A DNA stretch of 64,000 bases, taken from assembly GCF_021390195.1 (NCBI RefSeq), contig NZ_CP090003.1:4175501-4239500 (forward strand). Reading direction: 5' to 3'. This document shows positions 45,053-54,169 of the stretch, piece after piece. This DNA comes from Flagellimonas sp. CMM7 (lineage in GTDB: Bacteria; Bacteroidota; Bacteroidia; Flavobacteriales; Flavobacteriaceae). Every line of letters starts with the position of its first letter. Position 1 is the stretch's first letter. Below the pieces are notes generated by a model that was given only the letters and a program-made list of their open reading frames with translations, made no database searches and was not told where the DNA came from. A program made the position numbers and the translations under genes.

Positions 45053-45850
45053 TCAATTCAGTTTTTTTAATTCGTTATCAATTTTTATGTTCAACATATT
45101 CAATTGACTATCGTATTTATCTGTCTCTTCAGATACTGCTTTTCTGATTAATAAAAATGCTTCAAGCCTAAATTCTGAATATTTTAATAGAGCCTTATTT
45201 TGGTCAAGCAAGTCAGATGATAAGCCATCTAAACTATTTAATTCATTAATTAGTTGAATGTTACTTTTCCATTTGGGTATAACCTTATTATCTAATTCAG
45301 ATAGCAAGGTAGAATTACTTTTAGAATCAATATTGTCGTAAAAAGTCAATGATTCATTTTCGTTTTTTGAGAATTCAGCAATTTTTGTGTCATAAATTTC
45401 ATAAGCAGGATTGCTTGATTCAATGTAAGCATAACCAAATATTCCTATTCCGATTATTAGTAGTGAAATCAGTCCAATTCCGGCAGCTTTCCATCCAGAA
45501 AAGAATGAATTTCCATTTTCTTTATGAGCTTTCAAGGTTTCGCCTTGTTTCCATTCTACAATTCCCCAAATAATACCAGTATAAATGAGCGGGATTATTT
45601 GTCTTGGAATTTTATCAGCAATTTTTTCGGGAAGCATGAATATTCCTCCGAAAAGGACAATTGTAGCTAAGATTCCAATTATTAAAGATTTACGTCCCTC
45701 ATCGGGTTTATCTAAAGCCTTAAAATTTTCACTAATCAAATATCCAGCCGCTAAAGGTCCACCTAAAAATGTTGCTCCGCTTATAGCATTAGAGGAATAT
45801 AGCTTAATGTCTTTTGTAATATTATCTATTTGGGTTTCTATTTCAGTCAT
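45053..45850 (-). CDS. Accessory-type membrane protein with helical exposed domain
   Basis: 265 aa. Four hydrophobic helices in the first 150 residues (SNAISGATFLGGPLAAGYLI, SLIIGILATIVLFGGIFML, IIPLIYTGIIWGIVEW, AAGIGLISLLIIGIGIFGYAY) followed by about 110 residues of charged helices (KNENESLTFYDNIDSKSNS, LDQNKALLKYSEFRL). No known domain. AT-rich; stands between two hairpins and next to a McrC-like gene, so it may be a transferred cassette gene. Confidence 0.72.
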   Translation of the reverse strand: MTEIETQIDNITKDIKLYSSNAISGATFLGGPLAAGYLISENFKALDKPDEGRKSLIIGILATIVLFGGIFMLPEKIADKIPRQIIPLIYTGIIWGIVEWKQGETLKAHKENGNSFFSGWKAAGIGLISLLIIGIGIFGYAYIESSNPAYEIYDTKIAEFSKNENESLTFYDNIDSKSNSTLLSELDNKVIPKWKSNIQLINELNSLDGLSSDLLDQNKALLKYSEFRLEAFLLIRKAVSEETDKYDSQLNMLNIKIDNELKKLN

Positions 45851-45877
45851 ATTTTTCAGCTTGTGGGTAACGGTCTC

Positions 45878-45924
45878 GTGTATGGTGTCGTAGCTATCCC
45901 GAAGGGTAGCTATGCACCATACAC
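45878..45924. repeat. Long imperfect palindrome between two accessory genes (attC-like)
   Basis: Outer arms GTGTATGGTG (45878-45887) and CACCATACAC (45915-45924) are perfect; inner arms TAGCTAtCCC (45891-45900) and GGGTAGCTA (45904-45912) pair with one bulge around a GAA loop. AAC lies to the left (45869-45871) and GTTGTGC to the right (45928-45934), six of seven bases of the integron core GTTRRRY. The stop codon of the McrC-like gene is inside the right arm. Confidence 0.6.
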
Positions 45925-46728
45925 ATTGTTGTGCACTGTTTTTATATTTAAAATCAAATTCAAAAGTTCTTTTTTAATAATTTTCCAAGGCACATCTAGG
46001 TCAATTGTTTTCACAATTATCAAATGATTACCATGTTTATATTCTTCATGTAATTCCTTATCTACAAGTGGATATATTAAAACACCTATACAATTCTCTC
46101 CATTTCGTTTATGTCGTTGGTTCACTAAATAACTAAAAAGTTGATATAAGTTTGCTGAGTGAAATGATTCACTTTCAAAATGAGTTACCAAAGTTTTAGA
46201 ATAATATTTTGCATCTATTATTATTTTTTGATTTTGGCTAGTGTGAATTGAAATGTCAGTAAACATCTTAGGTAAAAAAGATTCATTTGAGTTGTTTATG
46301 GGTAGCATATCCCATTTTATAGTTTCTCTCATTACTTCGCAAGAAAACAACTCTTCTGAATAAAAATTAAATAGAAAAGATTCAAATAATCTAGCCATTT
46401 TCTTATCATCTCTTGTAAAATCTTTGAAAACAAATTCACCATTTGATTCATCTATAGTAGATTCTTCAAAAATGTATTTGCAAATTTTAATCAATAAATC
46501 ATAGTGCTGATAATTAGCAAGCGTATAGGGACTACTTAGTTTATTGTCAAAATCTATAAGATACTCCTTTAAGTATAGATTGGGAGTTTTACCGTATTCT
46601 TTTTTGAATTCTTGAATTAATGGTTTAACAGTTGTACTATAATTTGAATGAGAAAAAGTTCCATTTTCAAGACCTTCGCTTATTAGTTGATTGAGTTTAA
46701 TAATTTCAATAATTGCTTTTTTACTCAT
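45910..46728 (-). CDS. McrC-like PD-(D/E)XK nuclease, no McrB nearby
   Basis: 272 aa. The C-terminal half carries the McrC-type nuclease core: FTDISIHTSQNQKIIIDAKYYSK (D-x-n-D-x-K) and SANLYQLFSYLVNQ (the Q-x-x-x-Y helix). The N-terminal half (LIQEFKKEYGKTPNLYLKEYLIDF, FLFNFYSEELFSCEV) resembles the McrC region contacting McrB. In McrBC systems, McrC cuts methylated DNA with the GTPase McrB; no McrB gene is within the window. It ends inside a long palindrome, and codon use is AT-rich. It may be a stand-alone defence cassette. Confidence 0.75.
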   Translation of the reverse strand: MSKKAIIEIIKLNQLISEGLENGTFSHSNYSTTVKPLIQEFKKEYGKTPNLYLKEYLIDFDNKLSSPYTLANYQHYDLLIKICKYIFEESTIDESNGEFVFKDFTRDDKKMARLFESFLFNFYSEELFSCEVMRETIKWDMLPINNSNESFLPKMFTDISIHTSQNQKIIIDAKYYSKTLVTHFESESFHSANLYQLFSYLVNQRHKRNGENCIGVLIYPLVDKELHEEYKHGNHLIIVKTIDLDVPWKIIKKELLNLILNIKTVHNNVYGA

Positions 46729-47034
46729 TTTTAGTTTTTAATTGTGTACAACTCATAAATAAGTAGGTAGTATACAAAATGCCCGTACGGGCAAAAGATA
46801 TATCCATTCCAATCCTAATTGTTTTTGACATACCAATAGCACAAAATTAGTTTAGGCCATTGGGTCCATAAAAACTAGATTCGTAAGTAATTTTGGGGAG
46901 AACAGTGAAATTATCATTTTTAACACAAAACCCATTACAGAAAAACCTTAGTTTTTCTGGGGGTTTTGTTCTATGCCGTTTTTTTTACAGTTTAGTTAAA
47001 GAAGCACCAACTGCTAGGGATACACCAAAAATCC
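46729..47034. other. Gene-free region with a palindrome and a hairpin upstream of fumC
   Basis: 358-bp gap (46729-47086) without a coding frame I can support. It contains a perfect 14-bp palindrome TGCCCGTACGGGCA (46780-46793), possibly an operator or recombination site, and a strong hairpin (CAAAACCC and CAGAAAAAC at 46926-46946 pairing with GTTTTTCTG and GGGTTTTG at 46951-46968) that is followed by a T-run near 46978 and may terminate leftover transcription. Confidence 0.6.
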
Positions 47035-47067
47035 TTTGGGGTATAAAACGCCTAAGGCTTACCTTTG
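47035..47067 (+). promoter_or_regulatory. fumC promoter with both flavobacterial elements
   Basis: TTTG (47035-47038, -33) and TACCTTTG (47060-47067, -7) with a 21-bp spacer; the best match to the flavobacterial consensus in the window. Leader of about 15 nt before ATG 47087. Confidence 0.65.
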
Positions 47068-47086
47068 TAGTGATAAAACTTAGAAA

Positions 47087-48484
47087 ATGAGCTTTAGAAT
47101 AGAGAAAGATACCATGGGCGAGGTACAAGTACCTTCAGATAAATATTGGGGCGCACAGACCGAGCGATCCCGTAACAATTTTAAAATTGGCGCTCCCGCT
47201 TCCATGCCTTTAGATGTGGTTTACGGTTTTGCCTACTTAAAAAAGGCCGCGGCATACACCAATCACGAGCTTGGGGTGCTTGCCGTGGAAAAACGAGATT
47301 TGATTGCACAGGTCTGCGATGAAATTTTGGAAGGGAAGCACGATGACCAGTTTCCATTGGTGATATGGCAAACCGGTTCCGGTACGCAGAGCAATATGAA
47401 CGTAAATGAGGTCGTTGCCAATCGTGCACATGAGATTGCCGGTAAGAAAATAGGTGAGGGTGAAAAGACCATTCAACCCAATGATGATGTTAATAAAAGC
47501 CAATCTTCCAATGATACCTTCCCAACGGGAATGCACATTGCTGCATATAAAAAGATAGTAGAAGTTACTATACCTGGTGTTGAACAACTACGAAATACAC
47601 TGTATAAAAAGTCGCAAGAGTTTAAAGATGTGGTTAAGATTGGACGTACCCATTTAATGGATGCCACTCCGCTAACCTTGGGCCAAGAATTCTCAGGCTA
47701 TGTATCGCAATTGGACCATGGATTAAAAGCTTTAAAAAACACCTTGGAACACCTTAGCGAATTGGCTTTGGGTGGAACGGCTGTTGGAACAGGTTTAAAC
47801 ACACCCAAGGGGTATGATGTGCTGGTGGCAAAATACATTGCCGAGTTTACCAACCAACCTTTTATAACTGCTCATAACAAATTTGAAGCCCTTGCCGCTC
47901 ATGATGCTATAGTTGAAAGTCATGGTGCGCTAAAACAATTGGCGGTTTCACTGAACAAAATTGCCAATGATATCCGTATGATGGCCTCTGGACCTCGTTC
48001 AGGAATCGGAGAAATCATAATCCCTGCCAATGAACCGGGCAGTTCCATTATGCCCGGTAAAGTAAATCCAACACAGTGTGAGGCCATGACCATGGTCTGT
48101 GCCCAAGTTATAGGGAATGATGTTGCTATTGCAGTTGGTGGTACCCAAGGGCATTATGAGCTTAATGTTTTTAAACCGATGATGGCTTCCAATATTTTAC
48201 AATCTGCCCAACTTATAGGCGATGCCTGTGTTAGCTTTGATGTGAATTGTGCCAGTGGTATTGAACCTAATCATGAAGTGATTAAAACACTTTTAAACAA
48301 TTCCTTGATGTTAGTTACTGCCTTAAACACCAAAATTGGATATTACAAAGCTGCCGAGATTGCCAATACAGCACACAAAAATGGAACAACATTACGCGAA
48401 GAAGCGGTAAACCTAGGTTACGTTACTCCAGAAGAATATGATGAATGGGTAAAACCAGAAGATATGGTTGGTAGTTTGAAATAG
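47087..48484 (+). CDS. fumC: Class II fumarate hydratase
   Basis: 465 aa, standard length. Signature [16 protein letters not shown] near residue 317, plus [11 protein letters not shown] and [11 protein letters not shown] substrate-site motifs. Fe-independent, converts fumarate to malate in the TCA cycle as a homotetramer. It has a well-formed promoter and terminator, so a single-gene transcript. Confidence 0.97.
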   Translation: MSFRIEKDTMGEVQVPSDKYWGAQTERSRNNFKIGAPASMPLDVVYGFAYLKKAAAYTNHELGVLAVEKRDLIAQVCDEILEGKHDDQFPLVIWQTGSGTQSNMNVNEVVANRAHEIAGKKIGEGEKTIQPNDDVNKSQSSNDTFPTGMHIAAYKKIVEVTIPGVEQLRNTLYKKSQEFKDVVKIGRTHLMDATPLTLGQEFSGYVSQLDHGLKALKNTLEHLSELALGGTAVGTGLNTPKGYDVLVAKYIAEFTNQPFITAHNKFEALAAHDAIVESHGALKQLAVSLNKIANDIRMMASGPRSGIGEIIIPANEPGSSIMPGKVNPTQCEAMTMVCAQVIGNDVAIAVGGTQGHYELNVFKPMMASNILQSAQLIGDACVSFDVNCASGIEPNHEVIKTLLNNSLMLVTALNTKIGYYKAAEIANTAHKNGTTLREEAVNLGYVTPEEYDEWVKPEDMVGSLK

Positions 48485-48503
48485 AAACCTCCCAAAATGA
48501 ATA

Positions 48504-48538
48504 AAAAAAGCCCGATTCATAACGAACCGGGCTTTTTT
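48504..48538. terminator. Bidirectional terminator after fumC
   Basis: AAAAAAGCCCG (48504-48514) and CGGGCTTTTTT (48528-48538), suiting fumC and the convergent gene ending at 48560. Confidence 0.9.
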
Positions 48539-48559
48539 ATAAAATACGGATAGTGTGTA

Positions 48560-49447
48560 TTATTTTAATGCGAACTTAGAAGTTCCCAATAATTTTAGAC
48601 CGTTGTCATATACATTTACCATGTAGTTTCCTTTTTGGAAATCTGAAGCAGGCTTGTTGATGTAATCACAAACATCTAAAGAACTGTTTTCGTAGTAGAA
48701 GTTAGTTCCTTTGCTGTAAGTAATAGAAGCACCTTCTTCGCTAGACTTAGAAAAGCTATCTCCCAATACGTTACCTTGTGGGTCAAGAACTTCAATAAAG
48801 AATTCTCTATCTCCAGCCTCAGCAATTACGTTATCGGCAATTGTAAAACATACTTTGAATTTGTCAGTAGATTTAGCTCTTGAAGTAGAAACCAATTTTC
48901 CACTGTTTCTCTCTCTTACTGCATCAACAGTAAAAGTAGAAAGGCTTAATGCAGAACCTCTTTCAACAGCATCTGCCAATTGAGTGTTTTGTACAACCAA
49001 AGAATCGTTAAATACAGTTTGCTTTTCAAGTTCAACAAAAGTGCTGTCTCTTTGCATAGCCAATAATGTGTTTGAGCTAGTTAAAGAATCAACTTGCTTT
49101 AACAACGATTCTCTCTCCTTTTTAAGAACACTAACTTGTCTTCTGTATCTAGAAAGTGAAGCAATATCAGCTTTCATACCTTGGACAGAATCAATGTATT
49201 TTGCAATATTATCTCTAGCAGCAACCAATTCTTCATTAGTAGCGTTACTTTCTAAAATGGCTTTGTCATATTCTGACTTCAAGCTATTCAAATCTTCAAC
49301 AACCAACTCCTTTTCTTGAGTAAGTGCGGTAGTGGTCTTTTTCTTATCTTGGTAAAGGCTTACTGTATAAATGATAGTTCCTAAAAGAACCACACCTAGT
49401 AAACCAGCTATTACCTTTAATCCGTTGTTACTTTTTGTTTCAGTCAT
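48560..49447 (-). CDS. Single-TM coiled-coil protein with C-terminal beta domain
   Basis: 295 aa. N-terminal cytoplasmic tail, TM helix (VIAGLLGVVLLGTIIYTVSLY), a long coiled coil (residues 40-150: TTALTQEKELVVEDLNSLKSEY, VSVLKKERESLLKQVDSL), then a beta-sandwich-like end (FKVCFTIADNVIAEAGDREFFIEVLDPQGNV, GNYMVNVYDNG). Commonly kept in flavobacteria; function unknown, probably a periplasm-facing envelope scaffold. Confidence 0.82.
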   Translation of the reverse strand: MTETKSNNGLKVIAGLLGVVLLGTIIYTVSLYQDKKKTTTALTQEKELVVEDLNSLKSEYDKAILESNATNEELVAARDNIAKYIDSVQGMKADIASLSRYRRQVSVLKKERESLLKQVDSLTSSNTLLAMQRDSTFVELEKQTVFNDSLVVQNTQLADAVERGSALSLSTFTVDAVRERNSGKLVSTSRAKSTDKFKVCFTIADNVIAEAGDREFFIEVLDPQGNVLGDSFSKSSEEGASITYSKGTNFYYENSSLDVCDYINKPASDFQKGNYMVNVYDNGLKLLGTSKFALK

Positions 49448-49615
49448 AACTTTTAAATTAATTGATCTTGCGTTTAAAGTGTATTAAATCAATTGTGTTC
49501 TGTTTATATACGCTAGAGTTTTTATTTTGGATTATTAAGGATTAAATAATGTTAAAAAAATAACCATCAGTATATTGAAAGTATTAATTTTAAAGGGCTA
49601 ACAAACTTATCCGTT

Positions 49616-50392
49616 ATGAAAAAAAAATATTTTTTAATTGCTTTTAATCTCCTCTTAGTGCTTGGATGCAAGGAAATTAAGGCTCAAAAAGACCAAGTTA
49701 CCCCTAAAGAAGATGCAATTAGTACCTTAAAAATCATTCCAATAGAACATGCCACTGCCGTTTTAGAATGGAAAGGGATTACCATATATATTGATCCAGT
49801 AGGTGGAAAAAAGGTTTTTGAGAATCAAAAACAACCCGATTTAATATTAATCACGGACATTCATGGTGATCATTTTAGTTTGGAAACACTACAAGAACTG
49901 AACACTTCAAAAGCTAAGATTATGGTTCCACAAGCAGTTGCGGATAAGATACCTGAAGAATTTACTCCTCAAATTGATGTTTTAAATAATGGAGATTCCA
50001 AAGAACGTTACGGAATAACGGTCGAAGCTATCCCCATGTACAATCTAAGAACAGAAGCTTTAAAGTTTCACACCAAAGGACGAGGAAATGGATATGTACT
50101 GAATGTGGGTGGGCAACGTATCTATTTTTCCGGAGATACAGAGGATATTCCCGAAATGAGAGCATTGCAAAATATTGATAAAGCCTTTATCTGCATGAAT
50201 CTCCCATATACCATGACAGTGGCTAGTGCTGCCGATGCTGTTCTCGAATTTAAGCCGAAAGAAGTATACCCATATCATTATAGAGGACGCCCAAATGTGA
50301 GCGATGTAATAAAGTTCAAGGAAATTGTAACCAAAGGAGATTCTGCCATAAAGGTGGTACAATTGGATTGGTATCCCAATGATGATTTTTAA
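49616..50392 (+). CDS. MBL-fold hydrolase lipoprotein (UlaG-like)
   Basis: 258 aa. Lipoprotein-like signal (LLLVLGCKEI, Cys near residue 18). Metallo-beta-lactamase fold with ILITDIHGDHFSLETL; the motif reads D-x-H-x-D-H, so the first zinc His is Asp. IYFSGDTEDIPEM and YPYHYRGRP supply later ligands. UlaG-like members hydrolyse lactones or phosphodiesters; substrate unknown here. Confidence 0.85.
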   Translation: MKKKYFLIAFNLLLVLGCKEIKAQKDQVTPKEDAISTLKIIPIEHATAVLEWKGITIYIDPVGGKKVFENQKQPDLILITDIHGDHFSLETLQELNTSKAKIMVPQAVADKIPEEFTPQIDVLNNGDSKERYGITVEAIPMYNLRTEALKFHTKGRGNGYVLNVGGQRIYFSGDTEDIPEMRALQNIDKAFICMNLPYTMTVASAADAVLEFKPKEVYPYHYRGRPNVSDVIKFKEIVTKGDSAIKVVQLDWYPNDDF

Positions 50393-50458
50393 TATAATGA
50401 AATATTGATGGATTATTGTCGTTTATGATAGTGAATCAACCCAAATCAATACTAAACC

Positions 50459-51139
50459 ATGGCTCCCAAATCCTATGTTTTGTTTGCATTTGCATTTATT
50501 TTTGCTGTAAACACTAGTTTTTCCAATCAATGTGACAATTTTTATGCAAAAGTCACCTATGGCCTTAGCCATTCCAAAAAAGCCTTGACTGCGACCAATT
50601 TTGAGCATCAGATGTATTATGCTGAAAGAGCTATGATCGCTCTGGAAAAATCAAAATCTTTCATGGAGGAATGCAGTTGTGCCAAATCTGAGGACAAAAC
50701 CTTAGACGCCATTGAAAGTTTAAACAAAGCCACATCACCAGTGGACTGGGATGCTGGACGTTATTTCTCTAAAAAATCCATTGCCATCATCAATGAGTTA
50801 ATCACTATTCTCGACGAATGTACTTTAGGCATAACCGCTGTAGTTGAGGACAGTGCAGATAGTTCTCTTGAACATGAGGCATATTCAGATGCGAAAGAAA
50901 GTGAGCAAACTTCCATGGAAATGGAAATGATAACCGTTTTTGATAAGCACGCTAAAGATAAGTTGACATCAACGGAAAAGGCAATTCAGCAAATGATTTT
51001 GCTATCAAAATCCTTTGACCATGATTCATCGGAAAATCAAAATGACCCTAATAGTTTAGCATTCCATCAAAAAGCTTACTTACAAAACGCTAAGAAGCTG
51101 CTTGAAGAAGGGTTAAAAGCATTTGAAAAAGAAAACTAA
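50459..51139 (+). CDS. Exported helical hypothetical protein
   Basis: 226 aa with a signal peptide (YVLFAFAFIFAVNTSFS). Mature part is nearly all helical and charged, with three or four Cys in the first 120 residues (NQCDNF, EECSCAK, LDECTL) that may form disulfides. No family recognised. It ends 7 bp from the convergent ettA stop. Confidence 0.75.
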   Translation: MAPKSYVLFAFAFIFAVNTSFSNQCDNFYAKVTYGLSHSKKALTATNFEHQMYYAERAMIALEKSKSFMEECSCAKSEDKTLDAIESLNKATSPVDWDAGRYFSKKSIAIINELITILDECTLGITAVVEDSADSSLEHEAYSDAKESEQTSMEMEMITVFDKHAKDKLTSTEKAIQQMILLSKSFDHDSSENQNDPNSLAFHQKAYLQNAKKLLEEGLKAFEKEN

Positions 51140-51146
51140 ATTCTAT

Positions 51147-52838
51147 TTAACGAATAAGTTTTTTGTACTTAATACGCTTGGGCATGATATCTGTTCCCAA
51201 GCGTTTCTTTTTGTTTTCTTCATAATCTGAGAAAGAACCTTCAAAGAAGTATACTTGAGAATCACCTTCAAATGCTAAAATATGAGTACATATTCTATCT
51301 AGAAACCACCTATCGTGAGAGATAATAACAGCACAACCAGCAAAATTTTCCAATCCTTCTTCTAAAGCTCGTAACGTATTAACATCCAAATCGTTGGTAG
51401 GCTCATCCAACAGCAATACATTTCCTTCTTCCTTTAGAGTCATAGCTAAATGCAGTCTATTCCGTTCACCCCCAGAAAGCATGTTTACTTTTTTGTTCTG
51501 CTCACTTCCCGAAAAATTAAAGCGACTTAAGTATGCCCTTGAGTTTACCTGCTTCCCTCCCATCATAACTAATTCCTGGCCATCGCTAAAGTTCTCCCAA
51601 ATTGTCTTATTTGGATCTATATTGGAATGGCTTTGATCTACATATGCCAGTTTGGCCGTGTCACCTACAACAAATTCGCCCTTATCAGGAGTTTCCTCTC
51701 CCATTATCATTCTAAATATGGTGGTTTTACCAGCACCATTGGGCCCAATAATTCCAACAATACCAGCCTGCGGAAGATTAAAGCTTAAATCTTCATAAAG
51801 TAATTTATCCCCATAGGCTTTACTTACCCCTTTGGATTCAATTACGTTCGTACCCAACCTTGGTCCATTTGGAATATAGATTTCCAATTTTTCTTCTAAC
51901 TGCTTTTGATCCTGGCTTAAAAGCTTGTCATAATTCTTTAAACGTGCTTTCTGTTTGGTTTGTCTTCCTTTGGCTCCTTGTCTAACCCATTCTAGCTCAC
52001 GTTCCAAAGTTTTCTGACGTTTTGAGGCTTGTTTACTTTCTTGAGCAAGTCGTTTGGACTTTTGATCCAACCAGCTTGAGTAATTCCCTTTCCAAGGAAT
52101 ACCTTCTCCCCTATCCAGTTCCAAAATCCATCCCGCTACATTGTCCAGAAAATAACGGTCGTGCGTTACCGCAATTACGGTGCCTTTATATTGTGCCAAA
52201 TGATGCTCTAACCAATGTACAGATTCCGCATCCAAATGGTTGGTAGGTTCATCCAAAAGCAAGACATCTGGTTCTTTCAACAATAACCTACAAAGTGCCA
52301 CCCTTCTCTTTTCACCTCCGGACAACACTCCAATCTTCTTGTCAGAATCTGGTGTACGTAGCGCATCCATGGCTATTTCAAGCTTAGTATCCAATTCCCA
52401 TGCATTGGATGCATCAATCTTATCTTGAAGTATTGCTTGCTTATCCATCAACTTCTGCATTTTATCTGCATCCTCATATACTTCGGGCAAACCGAACATA
52501 TCGTTGATTTTATTGTACTCATCAAGAATAGCGACTGTTTCTCCAACGCCTTCCTTAACCACTTCCAATACGGTTTTTTCATCATCCAGTTGCGGCTCTT
52601 GCTCTAAATAACCAACAGAGTAGCCAGGAGAGAAAACCACATCGCCTTGATAATTTTTGTCTATCCCCGCTATAATCTTTAGCAGCGTAGATTTACCAGA
52701 ACCGTTGAGACCCAAAATCCCAATTTTGGCTCCATAAAAAAAACTTAAATAAATATTCTTTAATACTGGGGTGTTAGCTGTTTTAAACGTCTTTGTAACA
52801 CCGGACATTGAAAAAATGACCTTTTTATCGTCTGACAT
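51147..52838 (-). CDS. ettA: Energy-dependent translational throttle protein (ABC-F)
   Basis: 563 aa from ATG 52838 (the codon at 52841 is TTG). Two ABC domains in tandem without TM helices: GLNGSGKSTLLKIIAG and LSGGEKRRVALCRLL; GPNGAGKTTIFRMIMG and MLSGGERNRLHLAMTLKEEG. The LLLDEPTNDLD box and the arm between strands fit EttA. It binds the ribosomal E site and gates the first elongation step by ADP/ATP ratio. Confidence 0.95.
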   Translation of the reverse strand: MSDDKKVIFSMSGVTKTFKTANTPVLKNIYLSFFYGAKIGILGLNGSGKSTLLKIIAGIDKNYQGDVVFSPGYSVGYLEQEPQLDDEKTVLEVVKEGVGETVAILDEYNKINDMFGLPEVYEDADKMQKLMDKQAILQDKIDASNAWELDTKLEIAMDALRTPDSDKKIGVLSGGEKRRVALCRLLLKEPDVLLLDEPTNHLDAESVHWLEHHLAQYKGTVIAVTHDRYFLDNVAGWILELDRGEGIPWKGNYSSWLDQKSKRLAQESKQASKRQKTLERELEWVRQGAKGRQTKQKARLKNYDKLLSQDQKQLEEKLEIYIPNGPRLGTNVIESKGVSKAYGDKLLYEDLSFNLPQAGIVGIIGPNGAGKTTIFRMIMGEETPDKGEFVVGDTAKLAYVDQSHSNIDPNKTIWENFSDGQELVMMGGKQVNSRAYLSRFNFSGSEQNKKVNMLSGGERNRLHLAMTLKEEGNVLLLDEPTNDLDVNTLRALEEGLENFAGCAVIISHDRWFLDRICTHILAFEGDSQVYFFEGSFSDYEENKKKRLGTDIMPKRIKYKKLIR

Positions 52839-52869
52839 CAAGTAATTTTTAAGTTAAGAAAAAGGGAAG

Positions 52870-53052
52870 CTATACTCTACCTTTAAGTGCATTAAAAACC
52901 CATGCAATTGCAAAGAAACCAACACCTACGGCAGCAAACCCATAGCCAGCAACTTCATCGTATTTAAAAGCGCCCAATGCTATCATTCCCATACCCACAA
53001 AAATCATTATCCATGTAGCCCAAGCGAGCACTGTATTTTTATTCATTCCCAT
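52870..53052 (-). CDS. Two-TM small membrane protein (CAL67264-like)
   Basis: 60 aa. MNKNTVLAWATWIMIFVGMGMIALGAF and FAAVGVGFFAIAWVFNAL form two TM helices; I recognise it as a small flavobacterial membrane family. Two ATG codons, 53052 and 53046. The start of ettA is 31 bp downstream on the same strand, so co-transcription is likely. Confidence 0.75.
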   Translation of the reverse strand: MGMNKNTVLAWATWIMIFVGMGMIALGAFKYDEVAGYGFAAVGVGFFAIAWVFNALKGRV

Positions 53053-53118
53053 ATAGTTAGTTCAGTAGAAAATCAAATATCGTAAAAATTGATATAACCA
53101 TAGTGGCTTAAACGTAGT

Positions 53119-54102
53119 TTATGTTTCAAATGGAAATTTCACTCCAGCTTTTTCACGTACTGTATCCAATAATTCAGCTAAATCCAAACTATTCTGATGT
53201 GTCCATAAGTCGCTCTGTAGTTTTTTGGCATTAAGGCATTTATGTACTTCTTCTATCTCATAAATAAATCCATTTCCTTGTCTTGGAATGTCAACTTTTT
53301 GGAGTTCTTCATTCTTCACCAAGGTATATCCATCAGCTTCATGCCATCTGGGGCTTAAGAACAGTTCTCCCTCACTGCCAGAAATTTCAGCTTTCATTTC
53401 TGATTTACTTGTTAAACCACTATACAATACTGCCTGTGCATTTTCATATTGAAAAATCATTGATGTCTGCAATTCGGTACCATTTGAATGAAAATTGGAA
53501 GAAGCAAAAATTTTCTGAGGTTTTCCTAAAATTAGATACGCTAAAAAAATGGGGTAAATTCCAATATCCAATATTGAACCTGAGGCTAAATTGGGATTTA
53601 ACAACCTTGAATCCACGGCCCTATCCAAAGCATAAAAAGCAAAATCTGCATGTAAATAGGATACCTTTCCTATAGCACCTTCATCAACTAAACCTTTTAC
53701 TTTTTTTATAGATGGGTTAAACCTAGACCACAATCCTTCCATTAGAAAAACCTTGTTTTGCTTTGCAACTTCAATAAGTTCTACAACTTCAGGTTTGTTG
53801 ATGCCCAGTGGTTTCTCGCAAAGCACATGTTTGCCAGACTGCATGGCTCTAATTGCTAAATCTTTATGAAAGTTATGTGGTGTGGCAATATAAACAATGT
53901 CTGTCGTGTCAGATTCAAAGAGTTCTTCATAGCTACCAAATACATTTTCAATGGCATATTCATCAGCAAATTTTTGTGCCTTGTCTAAAGTTCTAGAGGC
54001 TACCGCAGAAATTTCAGCATCTTCAACAAGTTGCAAGCTCGAAGCAAATTTTTCGGCAATGTTTCCAGGGCCAATAATTCCCCATTTAATTTTACTTTTC
54101 AT
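53119..54102 (-). CDS. Gfo/Idh/MocA family oxidoreductase (cytosolic)
   Basis: 327 aa without export signal. WGIIGPGNIAEKFASSL begins the Rossmann fold; CEKPLGINKPEVVEL holds the family Lys; SGSILDIGIYPIFLAYLILG is the C-terminal dimer domain. Likely a sugar or trans-dihydrodiol-type dehydrogenase. Less similar to the Tat-exported gene at 2460 than to typical cytosolic members. Divergent from the carboxylase gene. Confidence 0.87.
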   Translation of the reverse strand: MKSKIKWGIIGPGNIAEKFASSLQLVEDAEISAVASRTLDKAQKFADEYAIENVFGSYEELFESDTTDIVYIATPHNFHKDLAIRAMQSGKHVLCEKPLGINKPEVVELIEVAKQNKVFLMEGLWSRFNPSIKKVKGLVDEGAIGKVSYLHADFAFYALDRAVDSRLLNPNLASGSILDIGIYPIFLAYLILGKPQKIFASSNFHSNGTELQTSMIFQYENAQAVLYSGLTSKSEMKAEISGSEGELFLSPRWHEADGYTLVKNEELQKVDIPRQGNGFIYEIEEVHKCLNAKKLQSDLWTHQNSLDLAELLDTVREKAGVKFPFET

Positions 54103-54169
54103 ATGTAATCAAAAGTAATGATTATAACTCCTTATCTTTAACCAACAAGATGAAATTGGGTTAAAAATT

